A stretch of 64,000 bases of DNA from the NCBI RefSeq assembly GCF_002086485.1, contig NZ_MVHF01000017.1, forward strand, positions 62,001 through 126,000. The letters run 5' to 3'. Every line of letters starts with the position of its first letter. The stretch's first letter is position 1. Origin of the DNA: Mycobacterium aquaticum (GTDB taxonomy: Bacteria > Actinomycetota > Actinomycetes > Mycobacteriales > Mycobacteriaceae). The notes below the pieces were generated by a model. That model ran no database searches, was not told the DNA's origin, and saw only the letters and a list, made by a program, of their open reading frames with translations. A program made the position numbers and the translations under genes. Below are positions 1 through 8,637 of the stretch, in pieces.

Positions 1-419
1 TGGGCGGCGGACTCGAACTGGCGTTGGCCGCCGACATCCGCATCGCCGATCCCGCAGCGGTATTCGGATTTCCCGAGGTGGGCATCGGCATCCTGCCGTC
101 GTCCGGAGGTGTCACCCGCGCCACCCGGATCCTCGGGCCCGGCCGCACCCGTGACCTCGTCCTGCGCGGGCGCCGCATCGGCACCGCAATCGCCGAAGCG
201 TGGGGTCTGATCACCGAGATCGCTTCTGCCGGAGAGCATCTGGCGACCGCGCTGACCGTCGCCAACGAACTCGCCGAGTACCAGCCGATGACCATGTCGG
301 TCACCAAACAGGTACTCGACGCCAGCATCAACGCATCCCAATCTGCCTCGCTGGTGCTGGAACAAATCGCCTACGCCCTGCTCAACAACACCGCACCAGC
401 TTCTGGAGAACCCCGATGA
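1..419 (+). CDS. Enoyl-CoA hydratase/isomerase (crotonase) family, 5'-truncated
   Basis: Only the C-terminal ~139 residues are present; the reading frame is open to the left edge. The visible protein begins with GGGLELALAADIRIAD, the crotonase segment that forms one half of the oxyanion hole, followed by the FGFPEVGIGILPSSGG segment that in this family carries the second active-site region. Crotonases hydrate, isomerise or cleave acyl-CoA thioesters. The stop codon overlaps the ATG of the MFS transporter (ATGA), so the two are co-translated and probably act on the same imported compound. Substrate cannot be told from the tail alone. Confidence 0.9.
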   Translation, partial: GGGLELALAADIRIADPAAVFGFPEVGIGILPSSGGVTRATRILGPGRTRDLVLRGRRIGTAIAEAWGLITEIASAGEHLATALTVANELAEYQPMTMSVTKQVLDASINASQSASLVLEQIAYALLNNTAPASGEPR

Positions 420-1780
420 ACCCGCTCGACGTCTTGGACCGGCCCACCAACCGTGGGTTTCTGACCAAACTGCTCATCGCCTGCTGCGGCGGCCCGTTCC
501 TCGACGGGTACGTGATGAGCATAATCGGCGTGGCCCTGATCGGTGTGGGCGAGGACATGAATCCCAGCACCACCGAATCCGGACTGATCGGTGCCGCATC
601 GTTGATCGGTATCTTCTTCGGCGCCACGGTCTTCGGTGTGATCACCGACCGGGTCGGCCGCGAAAAGATGTACGCGCTCGACCTGCTGGTCCTCGTCGCG
701 GGCTGCGCACTGTCGGTATTCGTCACCGCCCCTTGGCAATTGATCGTGCTTCGGTTCGTCATCGGCGCTGCCATCGGCGCTGACTATCCGATCGCGACCT
801 CGCTGTTGACCGAGTTCACCCCGTCGAAGAAGCGCGGTGCCATGGTCGGCATGTCCGCGGTGGCCTGGTCGGCGGGCGCCGTCGCCGCCTACGTCGTCGG
901 TGCCGTCGTCGTGGCCGTCTCCGGCGGCAACCAGAACTGGCGCTGGCTGCTGGCGTCGAGCGCGGTGCTCGGAGTGATCGTCATCCTCATCCGGCGGGGC
1001 ATTCCGGAATCTCCGCGATGGCTGATGAACAACGGCCGGGTCGCCGACGCCGAAGCTGTGGTGGAACGGATCTACGGCGTCAAACTCGACCTGAGCCAGG
1101 TGCCGGGCGACGATGTCCAGACCAAGCCGAAGGTCAGCCTGTCGGCGATCCTCAAAGGTCAATACGGGCGGCGGCTCATCATGTGCTCGGCGCTGTATCT
1201 GGCGGTGGTCACCCCGCTCTACGCGCTGTTGACCTTCCTGCCCTCAATCCTGCAGGGCTTCAAGATCTCCGGTGAGGGTCCCATGGGACTGATGGTCGAG
1301 ACGGTCATCATCGGCCTGATCGTCGCCGGGTCGATCCCGGCCCTCTACCTCGTCGAGCGCTTGGGCCGGCGTCCCATCGCGGTGGTGCCGCTCGGGCTGA
1401 TGGTTCTGCCGCTGGCCGGCCTGTGGCTGTGGGCAGGTGGCCCACTGTGGTTCATCGTCGGATGCTTCTGCGCGTACGCATTCATCTCGGGCGGCCCCAG
1501 CATCCTGGTGTGGATCTACCCCAACGAGTTGTTCCCCACCGAATTACGGGCCACCGCAGTCGGTTTCGCCACCGGAATCAGCCGATTCGGCGCCGCGACG
1601 GGTACCTACCTGTTACCGATCAGCATGTCGTCACTCGGCACCGGGACCACCATGCTCTTCGGTGCGATCCTGACTGCCGCGGCCTTCGTGGTGTGTCTGT
1701 TCATGGCCCCCGAAACCAAAGGCAAGACCCTGGAAGAGGTCTCGGGCCTGACACCGGAACCGGCACCGGTCCGTGGCTGA
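416..1780 (+). CDS. MFS transporter, sugar/aromatic acid:H+ symporter type
   Basis: A 454-residue protein with the 12-helix pattern of the major facilitator superfamily. Family signatures seen are FLDGYVMSIIG in the first helix, the loop-2/3 motif DRVGREK, a PESPRWL segment before the central cytoplasmic loop and the C-terminal PETKGKTLEEV. It should import an organic acid or sugar across the cytoplasmic membrane. The ATG at 416 overlaps the stop of the crotonase gene, and the last 8 bases overlap the GTG of the Nudix gene, so all three form one transcriptional unit. It resembles the second MFS transporter at 35819, which shares the FLDGYxxxIIG and PETKGxTLxE signatures. Confidence 0.93.
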   Translation: MNPLDVLDRPTNRGFLTKLLIACCGGPFLDGYVMSIIGVALIGVGEDMNPSTTESGLIGAASLIGIFFGATVFGVITDRVGREKMYALDLLVLVAGCALSVFVTAPWQLIVLRFVIGAAIGADYPIATSLLTEFTPSKKRGAMVGMSAVAWSAGAVAAYVVGAVVVAVSGGNQNWRWLLASSAVLGVIVILIRRGIPESPRWLMNNGRVADAEAVVERIYGVKLDLSQVPGDDVQTKPKVSLSAILKGQYGRRLIMCSALYLAVVTPLYALLTFLPSILQGFKISGEGPMGLMVETVIIGLIVAGSIPALYLVERLGRRPIAVVPLGLMVLPLAGLWLWAGGPLWFIVGCFCAYAFISGGPSILVWIYPNELFPTELRATAVGFATGISRFGAATGTYLLPISMSSLGTGTTMLFGAILTAAAFVVCLFMAPETKGKTLEEVSGLTPEPAPVRG

Positions 1781-2402
1781 GCTGTCAGCTGCCGCATGGT
1801 CGGGCACCATCCGGCGCAACATTGCCACCTTCACCCGTGCGACGGATGAGAAGTGCGTAACCACCCCCGTGCGCGGCCGCACCGCAGCCGTCACGGTGAG
1901 TGTGCTCGACGCCGATCGCGATGCCCATGTGCTGATGATCAAACGCGCTCCGCGCGGTCTCAACAGCGGCCAGTGGGCGCTGCCCGGCGGCCGCATCGAC
2001 CCCGGCGAGACCGCTACCGAAGCGGCCCTGCGCGAACTGTATGAAGAAGTCGGTCTGCAGCTGACCGAGGATCACATCGTCGGTGCGCTCGACGACTTCG
2101 TCACCGACTCCGGCTTCGTGATCACCCCGATCGTGGCCGTGGTGACGGGATCTCCCAGACTGCAACGCAATCCGGCCGAGGTGCAGTCACTGCACCGGAT
2201 CCCGCTGGACCGTCTGGTCAGTGACGATCTGCCCCGGTGGGCCCCGACCCCGGAAGGTCCGCTGTTGCAGATGCCGCTGCGGAGCAACATGGTCGTTCAC
2301 GCCCCGACCGGCGCCATCCTGCTGCAGTTCCGCGAGGTGGCGTTGCTCGGCCGCCACATCACGGTCGCAGGCCTGCAGCAGCCCGCGTTCACCCGGGTGT
2401 AG
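1773..2402 (+). CDS. Nudix hydrolase
   Basis: A 209-residue protein with a complete Nudix box at residues 73-94 (G-x5-E-x7-RE-x2-EE-x-G, read as GGRIDPGE...RELYEEVG), the Mg2+-binding catalytic motif that hydrolyses nucleoside diphosphates linked to another group. The preceding LMIKRAP and WALPGG segments fit the CoA-pyrophosphatase/ADP-ribose type of fold. Translation starts at GTG 1773, inside the end of the MFS gene, so it is translationally coupled. Because its neighbours are a crotonase and a transporter, it could trim CoA or dinucleotide by-products, but that is inference; the substrate is unknown. Confidence 0.88.
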   Translation: MAELSAAAWSGTIRRNIATFTRATDEKCVTTPVRGRTAAVTVSVLDADRDAHVLMIKRAPRGLNSGQWALPGGRIDPGETATEAALRELYEEVGLQLTEDHIVGALDDFVTDSGFVITPIVAVVTGSPRLQRNPAEVQSLHRIPLDRLVSDDLPRWAPTPEGPLLQMPLRSNMVVHAPTGAILLQFREVALLGRHITVAGLQQPAFTRV

Positions 2403-2458
2403 CACGCGTCCAGCCGCGCTGTGCGAGTGGCGGGGACCCATTCCGGTGAGCGGAACAA

Positions 2459-2484
2459 CCGGCTGACTAGCCTTGATCAGCCGG
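2459..2484. promoter_or_regulatory. Perfect inverted repeat upstream of the GntR gene
   Basis: CCGGCTGA at 2459-2466 and TCAGCCGG at 2477-2484 are perfect 8-base arms around a 10-base spacer. It lies 44 bp before the GntR-family start codon and could be an autoregulatory operator or a weak hairpin after the Nudix gene. No run of T follows, so a terminator is less likely. Confidence 0.4.
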
Positions 2485-2527
2485 GCTTCCTGACCATGGG
2501 CATGCCGCCCGGCGGGGAGGGCGAAGC

Positions 2528-3208
2528 ATGTCGACAGAGCAGGCGATCGGAGGCGAGGGCACCACCTCCATGTCCCAGGTGGCGGCACACGCCATACGCG
2601 AGGGCATCATCGAGGGGCGGTACCCGCCGGGTAGCCGGCTGCGCGAGCGCGACCTCTCGGAAAACCTGCAGATGTCCCGGATACCGGTACGCGAAGCCCT
2701 GCGCCAGCTCGAGGTCGAAGGTTTCGTCACCACCAGCCCGAACCGCGGTGCGGTCGTCACGCAGCTGACGGTCCGCGACGTGGTCGAACTGTTCGATCTG
2801 AGGTTGTCGCTGGAGGTTCTGGCCGCACGGCAAGCGGCTCTCGCGGTCGCCTCGGGCCGCGCCGGGGACACGTTGCGGCAGATCGTCGCCGCCGCCCTGC
2901 GCGTCACCCGCTCCGGCGACATCGTCGCGATCCGCCAGACCAACACCGAGATCCACGCCGAGATCGTGGCGATGACGGGCAATTCGCTGTTGGCCACCAC
3001 GATGGCGCCGCTGCTGGGCCGTATGCGCTGGGTGTTCGCGTTGACCGCCGACCGTGATCCCGAAGTGGAATACGCGGAGCATCGCGCACTGTGCGACGCG
3101 ATCTACGCAGGCAATCCGGATTTGGCCGGGGCGCTCGCGCTGGCCCACATCGAGCACGGTCGGGTGCCGTCGCTCGAGAGTCTGGCCAAGGTGCTGCCTG
3201 CGTCGTAG
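2528..3208 (+). CDS. GntR family transcriptional regulator, FadR/FCD subfamily
   Basis: A 226-residue regulator. The N-terminal winged helix (about residues 15-80) has the GntR pattern: a GRYPPGSRLRERDL wing, a recognition helix around MSRIPVREALRQLEVEGFV and a closing PNRGAVV strand. The remainder is an all-helical FCD effector domain (DLRLSLEVLAARQAA..., then acidic and His residues such as NTEIHAEI and EHRALCDAI) that normally binds a metal and a carboxylic acid. A strong GGGAGG ribosome site precedes ATG 2528. It follows the crotonase-MFS-Nudix operon on the same strand and probably controls it in response to the imported acid. Confidence 0.92.
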   Translation: MSTEQAIGGEGTTSMSQVAAHAIREGIIEGRYPPGSRLRERDLSENLQMSRIPVREALRQLEVEGFVTTSPNRGAVVTQLTVRDVVELFDLRLSLEVLAARQAALAVASGRAGDTLRQIVAAALRVTRSGDIVAIRQTNTEIHAEIVAMTGNSLLATTMAPLLGRMRWVFALTADRDPEVEYAEHRALCDAIYAGNPDLAGALALAHIEHGRVPSLESLAKVLPAS

Positions 3209-3281
3209 CTACGACCACTCACTCCGGCCCGACCGAAAATCGCTGCCTCCTCCCAGGCAGGACAGCCGGGAAAATACCACC

Positions 3282-4601
3282 ATGCGCGGATTGGGCAGAA
3301 CCATTGCGGCAGCGGTCACGGCTGGCGTCGTAGCCGGTGGATGCGCAACACCTACCCCGCCGACCCAAGACGGCCCGGTGACGCTGAAACCGGCGCCAAC
3401 GCAACTCGCAGAGTGCGGCCCCGACCAGTTGGCGCGTTGCGTTCCCCGCCTGGCCGATATCGAGCCGGATCTGTTCGACATGGTCACCGTGTACGGCCCG
3501 ATATCGGATTTTGCGGTCCTGCCGCCGTCATCGGCACGGGAAGACGCACCGCCGGAGTGCCGGAGCCTGCCCAATCTGGGCGCCCGGCCAGACTCGGAGC
3601 TCGATGTCGCCTACCGGCCTGCGCCGGCTTCAGGCAATCGGTTCCCGGCCAACAACGGGGATGACTTTCACGTTCGATTCATGGTCGCGGGCACCGGCGC
3701 TGACATGACGGCCCAGATGAACGAGTGGGCCGACCACTGCCGCATGTGGGGCATCGCTGCGACCATGAACGACAACGGAATCCAGGCCTGGCTCATCGCC
3801 GAGTCGGCAGACGTACTCCAGAAATTCCAGGCGGGCGACGTCGACCAATGGCCTTTCGTCACCCATATGGCTGCCACCGAGTTGCCCAACGGTGTCATGG
3901 TGCAGGCGTTCTACCGCACAACCGATCTGTCCGCGACGTCACCCAACGACGTGTTCTCCGAGATCCTGCGTAGCGCGGGCCGGCCCCGGCCGCGCTCGGC
4001 GTTGCCGCCTTCGCTCACTGACTGGAGCCGGGCCCAGATCTCGTCTCTGCTGCCGCCCTTGGACGTCGGCGTCAGCATCGACGCCCAGGCAAGTCGATCC
4101 GACGGCCGGTGGCTGCTATGCCCTCAGGCTGAACACGCCCCGCTGTACGATCCGCAGGCGAGCTGGCACCGACCGACCAACCCGGCGGTCACGGACAAGA
4201 CTCTGCCTCCTGCGGTCGCGATCTCCCGGGCACTACCCGGCACTGCCGCCCTGGCTGAGGTGCGCCGTGAAATCGCAACCTGCACAGCACATCTCACCGA
4301 CATTCCGGCATTGTGCTCCGGCCACGACATGCACCAAACGCTCGACACCGATTCGGCAGTAGCCGATGGTGAAGAGACCATCCGCATCACCCAGCGCTGG
4401 CTGCGCGTCGAAAATGTCCAGGGCTACGACCGATGCGCTGAAGGCACCGATGCGTTACGCATCACCCACGTGCGCGGACTCATCGTCATCAGCAGCGCCG
4501 ACGCGGCCGTGGTCAAGGGCACCCTCGGCGATCCGGCACTGCCCACCAGCAGCCTCGATCAGCTGCAAGCCCAAACCGTGCACGCAATCAAGACAGCCTG
4601 A
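3282..4601 (+). CDS. Putative secreted lipoprotein, unknown function
   Basis: A 439-residue protein starting at ATG 3282; an upstream in-frame extension inside the GntR gene was rejected. The N-terminus MRGLGRTIAAAVTAGVVAGGC is a lipoprotein signal peptide with lipobox VAGGC, cleavage before Cys-21. The mature part carries several Cys residues (ECGPDQLARCVP, CRSLP, CRMW, TCTAH, LCSGH, YDRC) that could form disulfides outside the membrane. I do not recognise a catalytic motif; it looks like one of the mycobacterial or nocardial lipoproteins of unassigned role. It converges with the GH76 gene, with 6 bp between the stop codons. Confidence 0.8.
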   Translation: MRGLGRTIAAAVTAGVVAGGCATPTPPTQDGPVTLKPAPTQLAECGPDQLARCVPRLADIEPDLFDMVTVYGPISDFAVLPPSSAREDAPPECRSLPNLGARPDSELDVAYRPAPASGNRFPANNGDDFHVRFMVAGTGADMTAQMNEWADHCRMWGIAATMNDNGIQAWLIAESADVLQKFQAGDVDQWPFVTHMAATELPNGVMVQAFYRTTDLSATSPNDVFSEILRSAGRPRPRSALPPSLTDWSRAQISSLLPPLDVGVSIDAQASRSDGRWLLCPQAEHAPLYDPQASWHRPTNPAVTDKTLPPAVAISRALPGTAALAEVRREIATCTAHLTDIPALCSGHDMHQTLDTDSAVADGEETIRITQRWLRVENVQGYDRCAEGTDALRITHVRGLIVISSADAAVVKGTLGDPALPTSSLDQLQAQTVHAIKTA

Positions 4602-4607
4602 GCGTGG

Positions 4608-5717
4608 TCACGCCTCGGTTTCGTCGGCCAGGGTGTGGGCGGCCTCCATCAGCATCCACCCCGACACCTGCACCGACATGTCCCGTTCCGGGATCGCCGA
4701 CGCGTTGACCGCGCCCTCGACGAATTCGGCTTCCTGCCCCGCCGACGTGGGCACCTCGGCGTTGCGATTCCAGAACGGGCCGAACAACGGCAGGCCGTCG
4801 ACCGTCTGGCGGTAATCCCATGCCGACTCCGCGGATTTCAGAACGAGCGACCGCGCGGTGTCGCGCGCAGCGGCGTCCTCGGCGGTATCCCCCGGCAGCG
4901 TCGTCGCCACCAGCGCGAGATACCGCGCCAGGATCCCGTTGAACAGGCCACCGTCGCCGCCACCGGCGCCTTTGATGACGCCGTCCTCGGTCATCTCTTT
5001 GGCGACCGCCGCGACGAGTCGGCGCACCCGTTCGGAATGCCTCGGGTCCTGAGTGCGCACCGCAAGCTCCACCTCGAGGCCGAGCACCACACCCTGGCAG
5101 TAGGTGTACTGCGCCCGCACCATCGAACCGGCCTTGATGCCGTCGAACACCAGGTGGGTTTCCGGGTCGATCAGGGTTTCGTCGATCCAGTCGGCCATCT
5201 GCTGGGCGCGGCGCAACCGATCGTCGTAGCGGGCCAGGAAGATGCCTGCCGGGCCGTTGGCCGGGGCATTGAAGAACTGGTCCTGCTTGCGCCACGGGAT
5301 TCCGCCGCCGTCCTCGGGCACCCAGGCGTTGACGAACTGCTCACACAGCTTCTTGAGCGCACCGGGTTTCTCGACCCCCGCAAGCCGTCCCGCACGTTCC
5401 AAAGCCAGTGCGAGCCAAGCCATGTCGTCGTAATAGTCGTTGGTCCACCCGGTGTTGCGCAGATGATGCGACCGGATCTGCCGTTCGATCCGCAGCTTGC
5501 GGTCCGGTTGCGGATCCCGCACCTGCGCGTCGACGAGGCAGTCGAGCAGATGGGCCTGCCACCAGTAGTGCCAGGTGCCGAAATGCCGGTACTTCGGCGT
5601 CGACGGCCAGGCCACCACACCGAGTTGAGTACCCGGCAGGTACCAGAGTTTGCTCAGATGTCGTTGGATGATCGCAGCTTCGGCGCTGCCCGCGCGGTTG
5701 GCCCATAGCTGATCCAT
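4608..5717 (-). CDS. Glycoside hydrolase family 76 protein (alpha-1,6-mannanase-like)
   Basis: A 369-residue protein with the (alpha/alpha) barrel pattern of GH76: repeated W-rich helices (TWHYWWQAHLLDCLVDAQ) and the paired catalytic aspartates in NDYYDDMAW (Asp-97/Asp-98). GH76 enzymes cut alpha-1,6-mannan backbones, which in mycobacteria are found in phosphatidylinositol mannosides, lipomannan and lipoarabinomannan. There is no signal peptide or membrane segment, so the protein should be cytosolic, unlike the secreted bacterial mannanases. The substrate is therefore uncertain: it might process recycled mannan fragments, or the fold might serve another hexose polymer. Confidence 0.85.
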   Translation of the reverse strand: MDQLWANRAGSAEAAIIQRHLSKLWYLPGTQLGVVAWPSTPKYRHFGTWHYWWQAHLLDCLVDAQVRDPQPDRKLRIERQIRSHHLRNTGWTNDYYDDMAWLALALERAGRLAGVEKPGALKKLCEQFVNAWVPEDGGGIPWRKQDQFFNAPANGPAGIFLARYDDRLRRAQQMADWIDETLIDPETHLVFDGIKAGSMVRAQYTYCQGVVLGLEVELAVRTQDPRHSERVRRLVAAVAKEMTEDGVIKGAGGGDGGLFNGILARYLALVATTLPGDTAEDAAARDTARSLVLKSAESAWDYRQTVDGLPLFGPFWNRNAEVPTSAGQEAEFVEGAVNASAIPERDMSVQVSGWMLMEAAHTLADETEA

Positions 5718-5732
5718 GACCCCGATCCTGCC

Positions 5733-6386
5733 CTACCAGGCCGCCGAAATGTCGGCGTGTCGAGTGATCCAAGCGTGCATCGCGATTCCGGCAGCAACCC
5801 CGGCGTTGATGCTGCGGGTCGATCCGAACTGCGCGATGGACACCGTCAGTTCCGCGCCGGCCTGCGCCTCCGGCGTGATACCGGGGCCTTCTTGGCCGAA
5901 CACCATCAGACAGTCTCGGGGCAATTCGGTCTGTTCGAGCCGGGTCGCGCCCGGCACGTTGTCCACGGCGACGACGGTCAGTCCTGCCTCGGCGGCGTAG
6001 GCCAGCAGTTCGGCGGTGGTGTCGTGGTGGCGCAACCGCTGATAGCGATCGGTGACCATGGCGCCACGGCGGTTCCACCGCCGCCGGCCGACAATGTGGA
6101 CGGTATGGACGGCGAACGCGTTGGCGGTACGCACCACCGCGCCGATGTTCGCATCGTTGCCGAAGTTCTCGATCGCGATGTGCAACGCGTGTCTGCGCCG
6201 GTCGATATCGGCCACGATCGCCTCGCGGGTCCAATATCGGTAGGCGTCGACAACGTTGCGGGTGTCGCCGTCGCGCAGGAGTTCCGGGTCGTAGCGCGCG
6301 GCATCATCTCCCGTGGGCAGCGGCCCGAGCCACGGCCCGACCCCCGGTGACTGTCCCCATTCCGTCGGCCCCAGTGGCTCACTCAT
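5733..6386 (-). CDS. SpoU/TrmH family RNA 2'-O-ribose methyltransferase
   Basis: A 217-residue protein with the SPOUT trefoil-knot motifs: motif 1 ENFGNDANIGAVVRTANAF (Asn and Arg for the ribose), motif 2 LMVFGQEGPGI and motif 3 QFGSTRSINAGVAAGIAM. These enzymes transfer a methyl from S-adenosylmethionine to a 2'-OH of tRNA or rRNA. The ATG at 6386 overlaps the stop codon of the upstream lipoprotein gene (ATGA), so the two genes are coupled. A longer frame upstream is antisense-type read-through of that gene and was discarded. Whether the target is tRNA or rRNA cannot be read from the sequence. Confidence 0.92.
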   Translation of the reverse strand: MSEPLGPTEWGQSPGVGPWLGPLPTGDDAARYDPELLRDGDTRNVVDAYRYWTREAIVADIDRRRHALHIAIENFGNDANIGAVVRTANAFAVHTVHIVGRRRWNRRGAMVTDRYQRLRHHDTTAELLAYAAEAGLTVVAVDNVPGATRLEQTELPRDCLMVFGQEGPGITPEAQAGAELTVSIAQFGSTRSINAGVAAGIAMHAWITRHADISAAW

Positions 6387-7273
6387 GGCTTGGTCCACAG
6401 CGCGGCGTGCGTGCCGATCACCGACACCGTGGCGTACAGAAGCGCGGCGTTGATCTCGCCCTGCGTGCACAGCGAAGTCCGCGTGTTGACCGCTTCGCGC
6501 GACGCGTCCGGCAGCAACAGCACCGAAGCCCCGTACGCCGAACAGGCGTAGCTGAGCCCCGGCGGCGGCAGCGTCGGGGCCGCCACGACCATCAGCGGCC
6601 CGCCGCGCTGCGCCGAGTCGTCCCGGTAACGCTTTGCCAGGCCGTCGATCTCGAGACCGAGCAGCATGTAGCCGTTGCCCTTGAAAGCGTCGGGTGCGCC
6701 CATCGCGGTCGGGGCCAGTTGAGCACCGTCGGCAGTGAACGCGTCGACGCTCGTCGTCTTGATCGCGATACCGGTATCGCCTGCGTCGGTGGGCAGCATC
6801 CCGACCGGGAAGGCAGCCGGGTAGGCCACCGTGGTCTTCGGGATGCGCTCGCGCGGCGAATACACGTACACCCCGCGGACCTGACTCTGGTCCCGCAACG
6901 GCCCGAAACACACTGTGCCACTGAGTTTGTCGGGACCGGAGGCGGCCAGCGGCCGGATGCCCAGGCTGTTCACCCCGGCACAGCCTGCCAATCCGTTGAC
7001 TTCGAGTGGGTGCGCGAGTGCGCCGTAGAGGCCGAACCGGAGATCCTCTGGCTTGGCGCGCTGGTCGCCTGCGGCCGAGGCGTCGACGTCGACGAGGACG
7101 TGCTGGTTGTCGAACCGCAGGTTGTCCAACTTGAAGTTCCAGCCCAGCACGGCCAGTGAAGCACCGAACGACGCCGTGAGTGCCTCGTACGTGCGGTGCG
7201 GCGCACCGTCAGATGAGCAGGCCGTGGCGACGACGAGGAGTACCGCCGTCACCGCCGCGATCAGTGCCCGCAC
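6383..7273 (-). CDS. Putative lipoprotein, conserved hypothetical
   Basis: A 296-residue protein with N-terminus MRALIAAVTAVLLVVATAC, a lipoprotein signal peptide with lipobox VATAC (Cys-19). The mature domain contains paired cysteines (LAGCAG and TVCFG; YACSAYG and SLCTQG) suggesting two disulfides in an exported fold. No known catalytic motif was recognised. It is the first gene of a two-gene unit with the RNA methyltransferase, overlapping by 4 bases, and is separated from the SDR gene upstream by 6 bp, so all three may be co-transcribed. Confidence 0.78.
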   Translation of the reverse strand: MRALIAAVTAVLLVVATACSSDGAPHRTYEALTASFGASLAVLGWNFKLDNLRFDNQHVLVDVDASAAGDQRAKPEDLRFGLYGALAHPLEVNGLAGCAGVNSLGIRPLAASGPDKLSGTVCFGPLRDQSQVRGVYVYSPRERIPKTTVAYPAAFPVGMLPTDAGDTGIAIKTTSVDAFTADGAQLAPTAMGAPDAFKGNGYMLLGLEIDGLAKRYRDDSAQRGGPLMVVAAPTLPPPGLSYACSAYGASVLLLPDASREAVNTRTSLCTQGEINAALLYATVSVIGTHAALWTKP

Positions 7274-7279
7274 CGTGTC

Positions 7280-8065
7280 TCAGGTTCTGCCACGGCCCTT
7301 GCCTACCACCCTTGTCATGGCACGCACAAAATCGCGCGGCACCAGCCGGCTGCCGGTGGTGAGCAGCTTGTACTGCAGCCCCGGCACGATGACAACCCTG
7401 CCCTTGGCCACCTCGGCCAGGCATTCGCGCACCACGTCGTCGACCTCGAGCCACATGTACGACGGCGTATCCGCCATATCGATACCTGCCCGCGCATGGA
7501 ACTCGGTGCGGACGAAACCCGGGCACAGCGCGTGCACCCCCACCCCGGTGCCGGCCAGGCCGTTTGCCAATCCTTCGCTGAACGAGACCACCCACGCCTT
7601 GGACGCCGAATACGTCGACCCCCGGCCCGGGATCAGGCCCGCGACACTGGCCACGTTGATCACGGTGCCGGTGCCGGCCTCGACCATCGTCGGCAGCGCC
7701 GCGTGCGTCAGCTCCATCACGGCGGTGACATTGACATCCAATTGGGCCTGCAGCCGGGCGAAGTCAGCGGTCCAGAACTCCCCGGAGGTACCGAACGCGG
7801 CGTTGTTGACCAGAACCTGCACGCCGGACCGCAGCCGGTCGGCGACCCTGGCCCGGTCGGCGGCCACCGCCAGGTCGGCAGGCAGCACCTCGACCTCGAC
7901 ACCCGCCTCGTCGTGCAGTTCGGCGGCCAGTTGTTCCAGGCGGGCGGTGTCGCGGGCGACGAGCACCAGGTCGTACCCGTCACGGGCATATCGGCGGGCG
8001 AATCCCGCTCCGAGCCCCGACGTCGGTCCGGTGATCAGCGCGACGGGACGGGACATGCCCGCCAC
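7280..8065 (-). CDS. Short-chain dehydrogenase/reductase
   Basis: A 261-residue classical SDR: cofactor motif TGPTSGLGAGFARR (TGxxxGxG), NNAAFG in place of the usual NNAG, catalytic Ser in INVASVAG, and YSASK with catalytic Tyr and Lys. The DVLVARD-type segment (LVLVARDTARL) with Arg after beta-2 favours NADP(H). The PGFVRTEFHARAGI tail resembles mycobacterial SDRs acting on lipid or keto substrates. An internal ATG at 8056 (MSRPVAL) is an equally good start. It diverges from furA across an 85-bp gap. Substrate unknown. Confidence 0.9.
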   Translation of the reverse strand: MAGMSRPVALITGPTSGLGAGFARRYARDGYDLVLVARDTARLEQLAAELHDEAGVEVEVLPADLAVAADRARVADRLRSGVQVLVNNAAFGTSGEFWTADFARLQAQLDVNVTAVMELTHAALPTMVEAGTGTVINVASVAGLIPGRGSTYSASKAWVVSFSEGLANGLAGTGVGVHALCPGFVRTEFHARAGIDMADTPSYMWLEVDDVVRECLAEVAKGRVVIVPGLQYKLLTTGSRLVPRDFVRAMTRVVGKGRGRT

Positions 8066-8109
8066 ACTACTGAACGGCGCATTCGGGCTTTTAAACGCAC
8101 GACCGCAAC

Positions 8110-8150
8110 TAAACGTTTATCCATTCCAGATAACGGGCAATAGTGAGGCC
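8110..8150 (+). promoter_or_regulatory. furA promoter region with AT-rich palindrome
   Basis: Just before furA, TAAACGTTTA (8110-8119) is a perfect 10-base palindrome in an AT-rich patch, the kind of element FurA binds in its own promoter in mycobacteria. No properly spaced Shine-Dalgarno sequence precedes GTG 8151 (GAGG lies only 2 bases upstream), which fits the leaderless furA transcript described in M. tuberculosis. The operator assignment is inference. Confidence 0.5.
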
Positions 8151-8603
8151 GTGACGTCGACGGCGGAATATGCGGACCAACTCCGTGCCGCCCGGCTGCG
8201 CGTCACCCGGCCGCGTATCGCCGTCCTGGAGGAAGTGCGCACCCATCCGCACGCCGACACCGAGACGATCTTCGGCGCGGTGCGCACGGTGCTCCCCGAG
8301 GTCTCCCGCCAGACCGTCTACGACGTACTCAACGCCCTCACCTCGGTCGGGCTGCTGCGCCGGATCCAGCCTCTCGGTTCGGTGGCCCGCTACGAGACCC
8401 GCGTCGGCGACAACCACCACCACGTCGTGTGCCGCAGCTGCGGCACCATCGCCGACATCGACTGCGCGGTCGGCGCTGCGCCCTGCCTGACACCGTCCGA
8501 CCTCGACGAGGCCATCGACGGTTTCGTGGTCGATGAGGCCGAGGTCATCTATTGGGGCCTGTGTCCCGACTGCTCCGCCTCGGCTTCCCGATCACACCCC
8601 TGA
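8151..8603 (+). CDS. furA: Ferric uptake regulator family repressor FurA
   Basis: A 150-residue Fur-family protein. The N-terminal winged helix covers residues ~10-85 (RVTRPRIAVLEEV..., VSRQTVYDVLNALTSVGLLRRI), followed by the dimerisation domain with the NHHHVVCRSCG metal-site signature and a C-terminal CPDC pair. In mycobacteria FurA represses its own gene and katG in response to iron and peroxide. It starts at GTG 8151; a longer open frame upstream is antisense to the SDR gene. katG begins 34 bp downstream, the conserved furA-katG arrangement. Confidence 0.96.
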   Translation: MTSTAEYADQLRAARLRVTRPRIAVLEEVRTHPHADTETIFGAVRTVLPEVSRQTVYDVLNALTSVGLLRRIQPLGSVARYETRVGDNHHHVVCRSCGTIADIDCAVGAAPCLTPSDLDEAIDGFVVDEAEVIYWGLCPDCSASASRSHP

Positions 8604-8637
8604 TCACAGCCCTATCGAAAACCCGGAAGGAAATGTT

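Noticed and set aside
200..415. N-terminal extension of the first MFS transporter
   Set aside because: It overlaps the crotonase gene in another frame; ATG 416 with ATGA overlap is the natural start.
3054..3281. N-terminal extension of the first lipoprotein
   Set aside because: It would bury the signal peptide and lipobox inside the protein and overlap the GntR gene.
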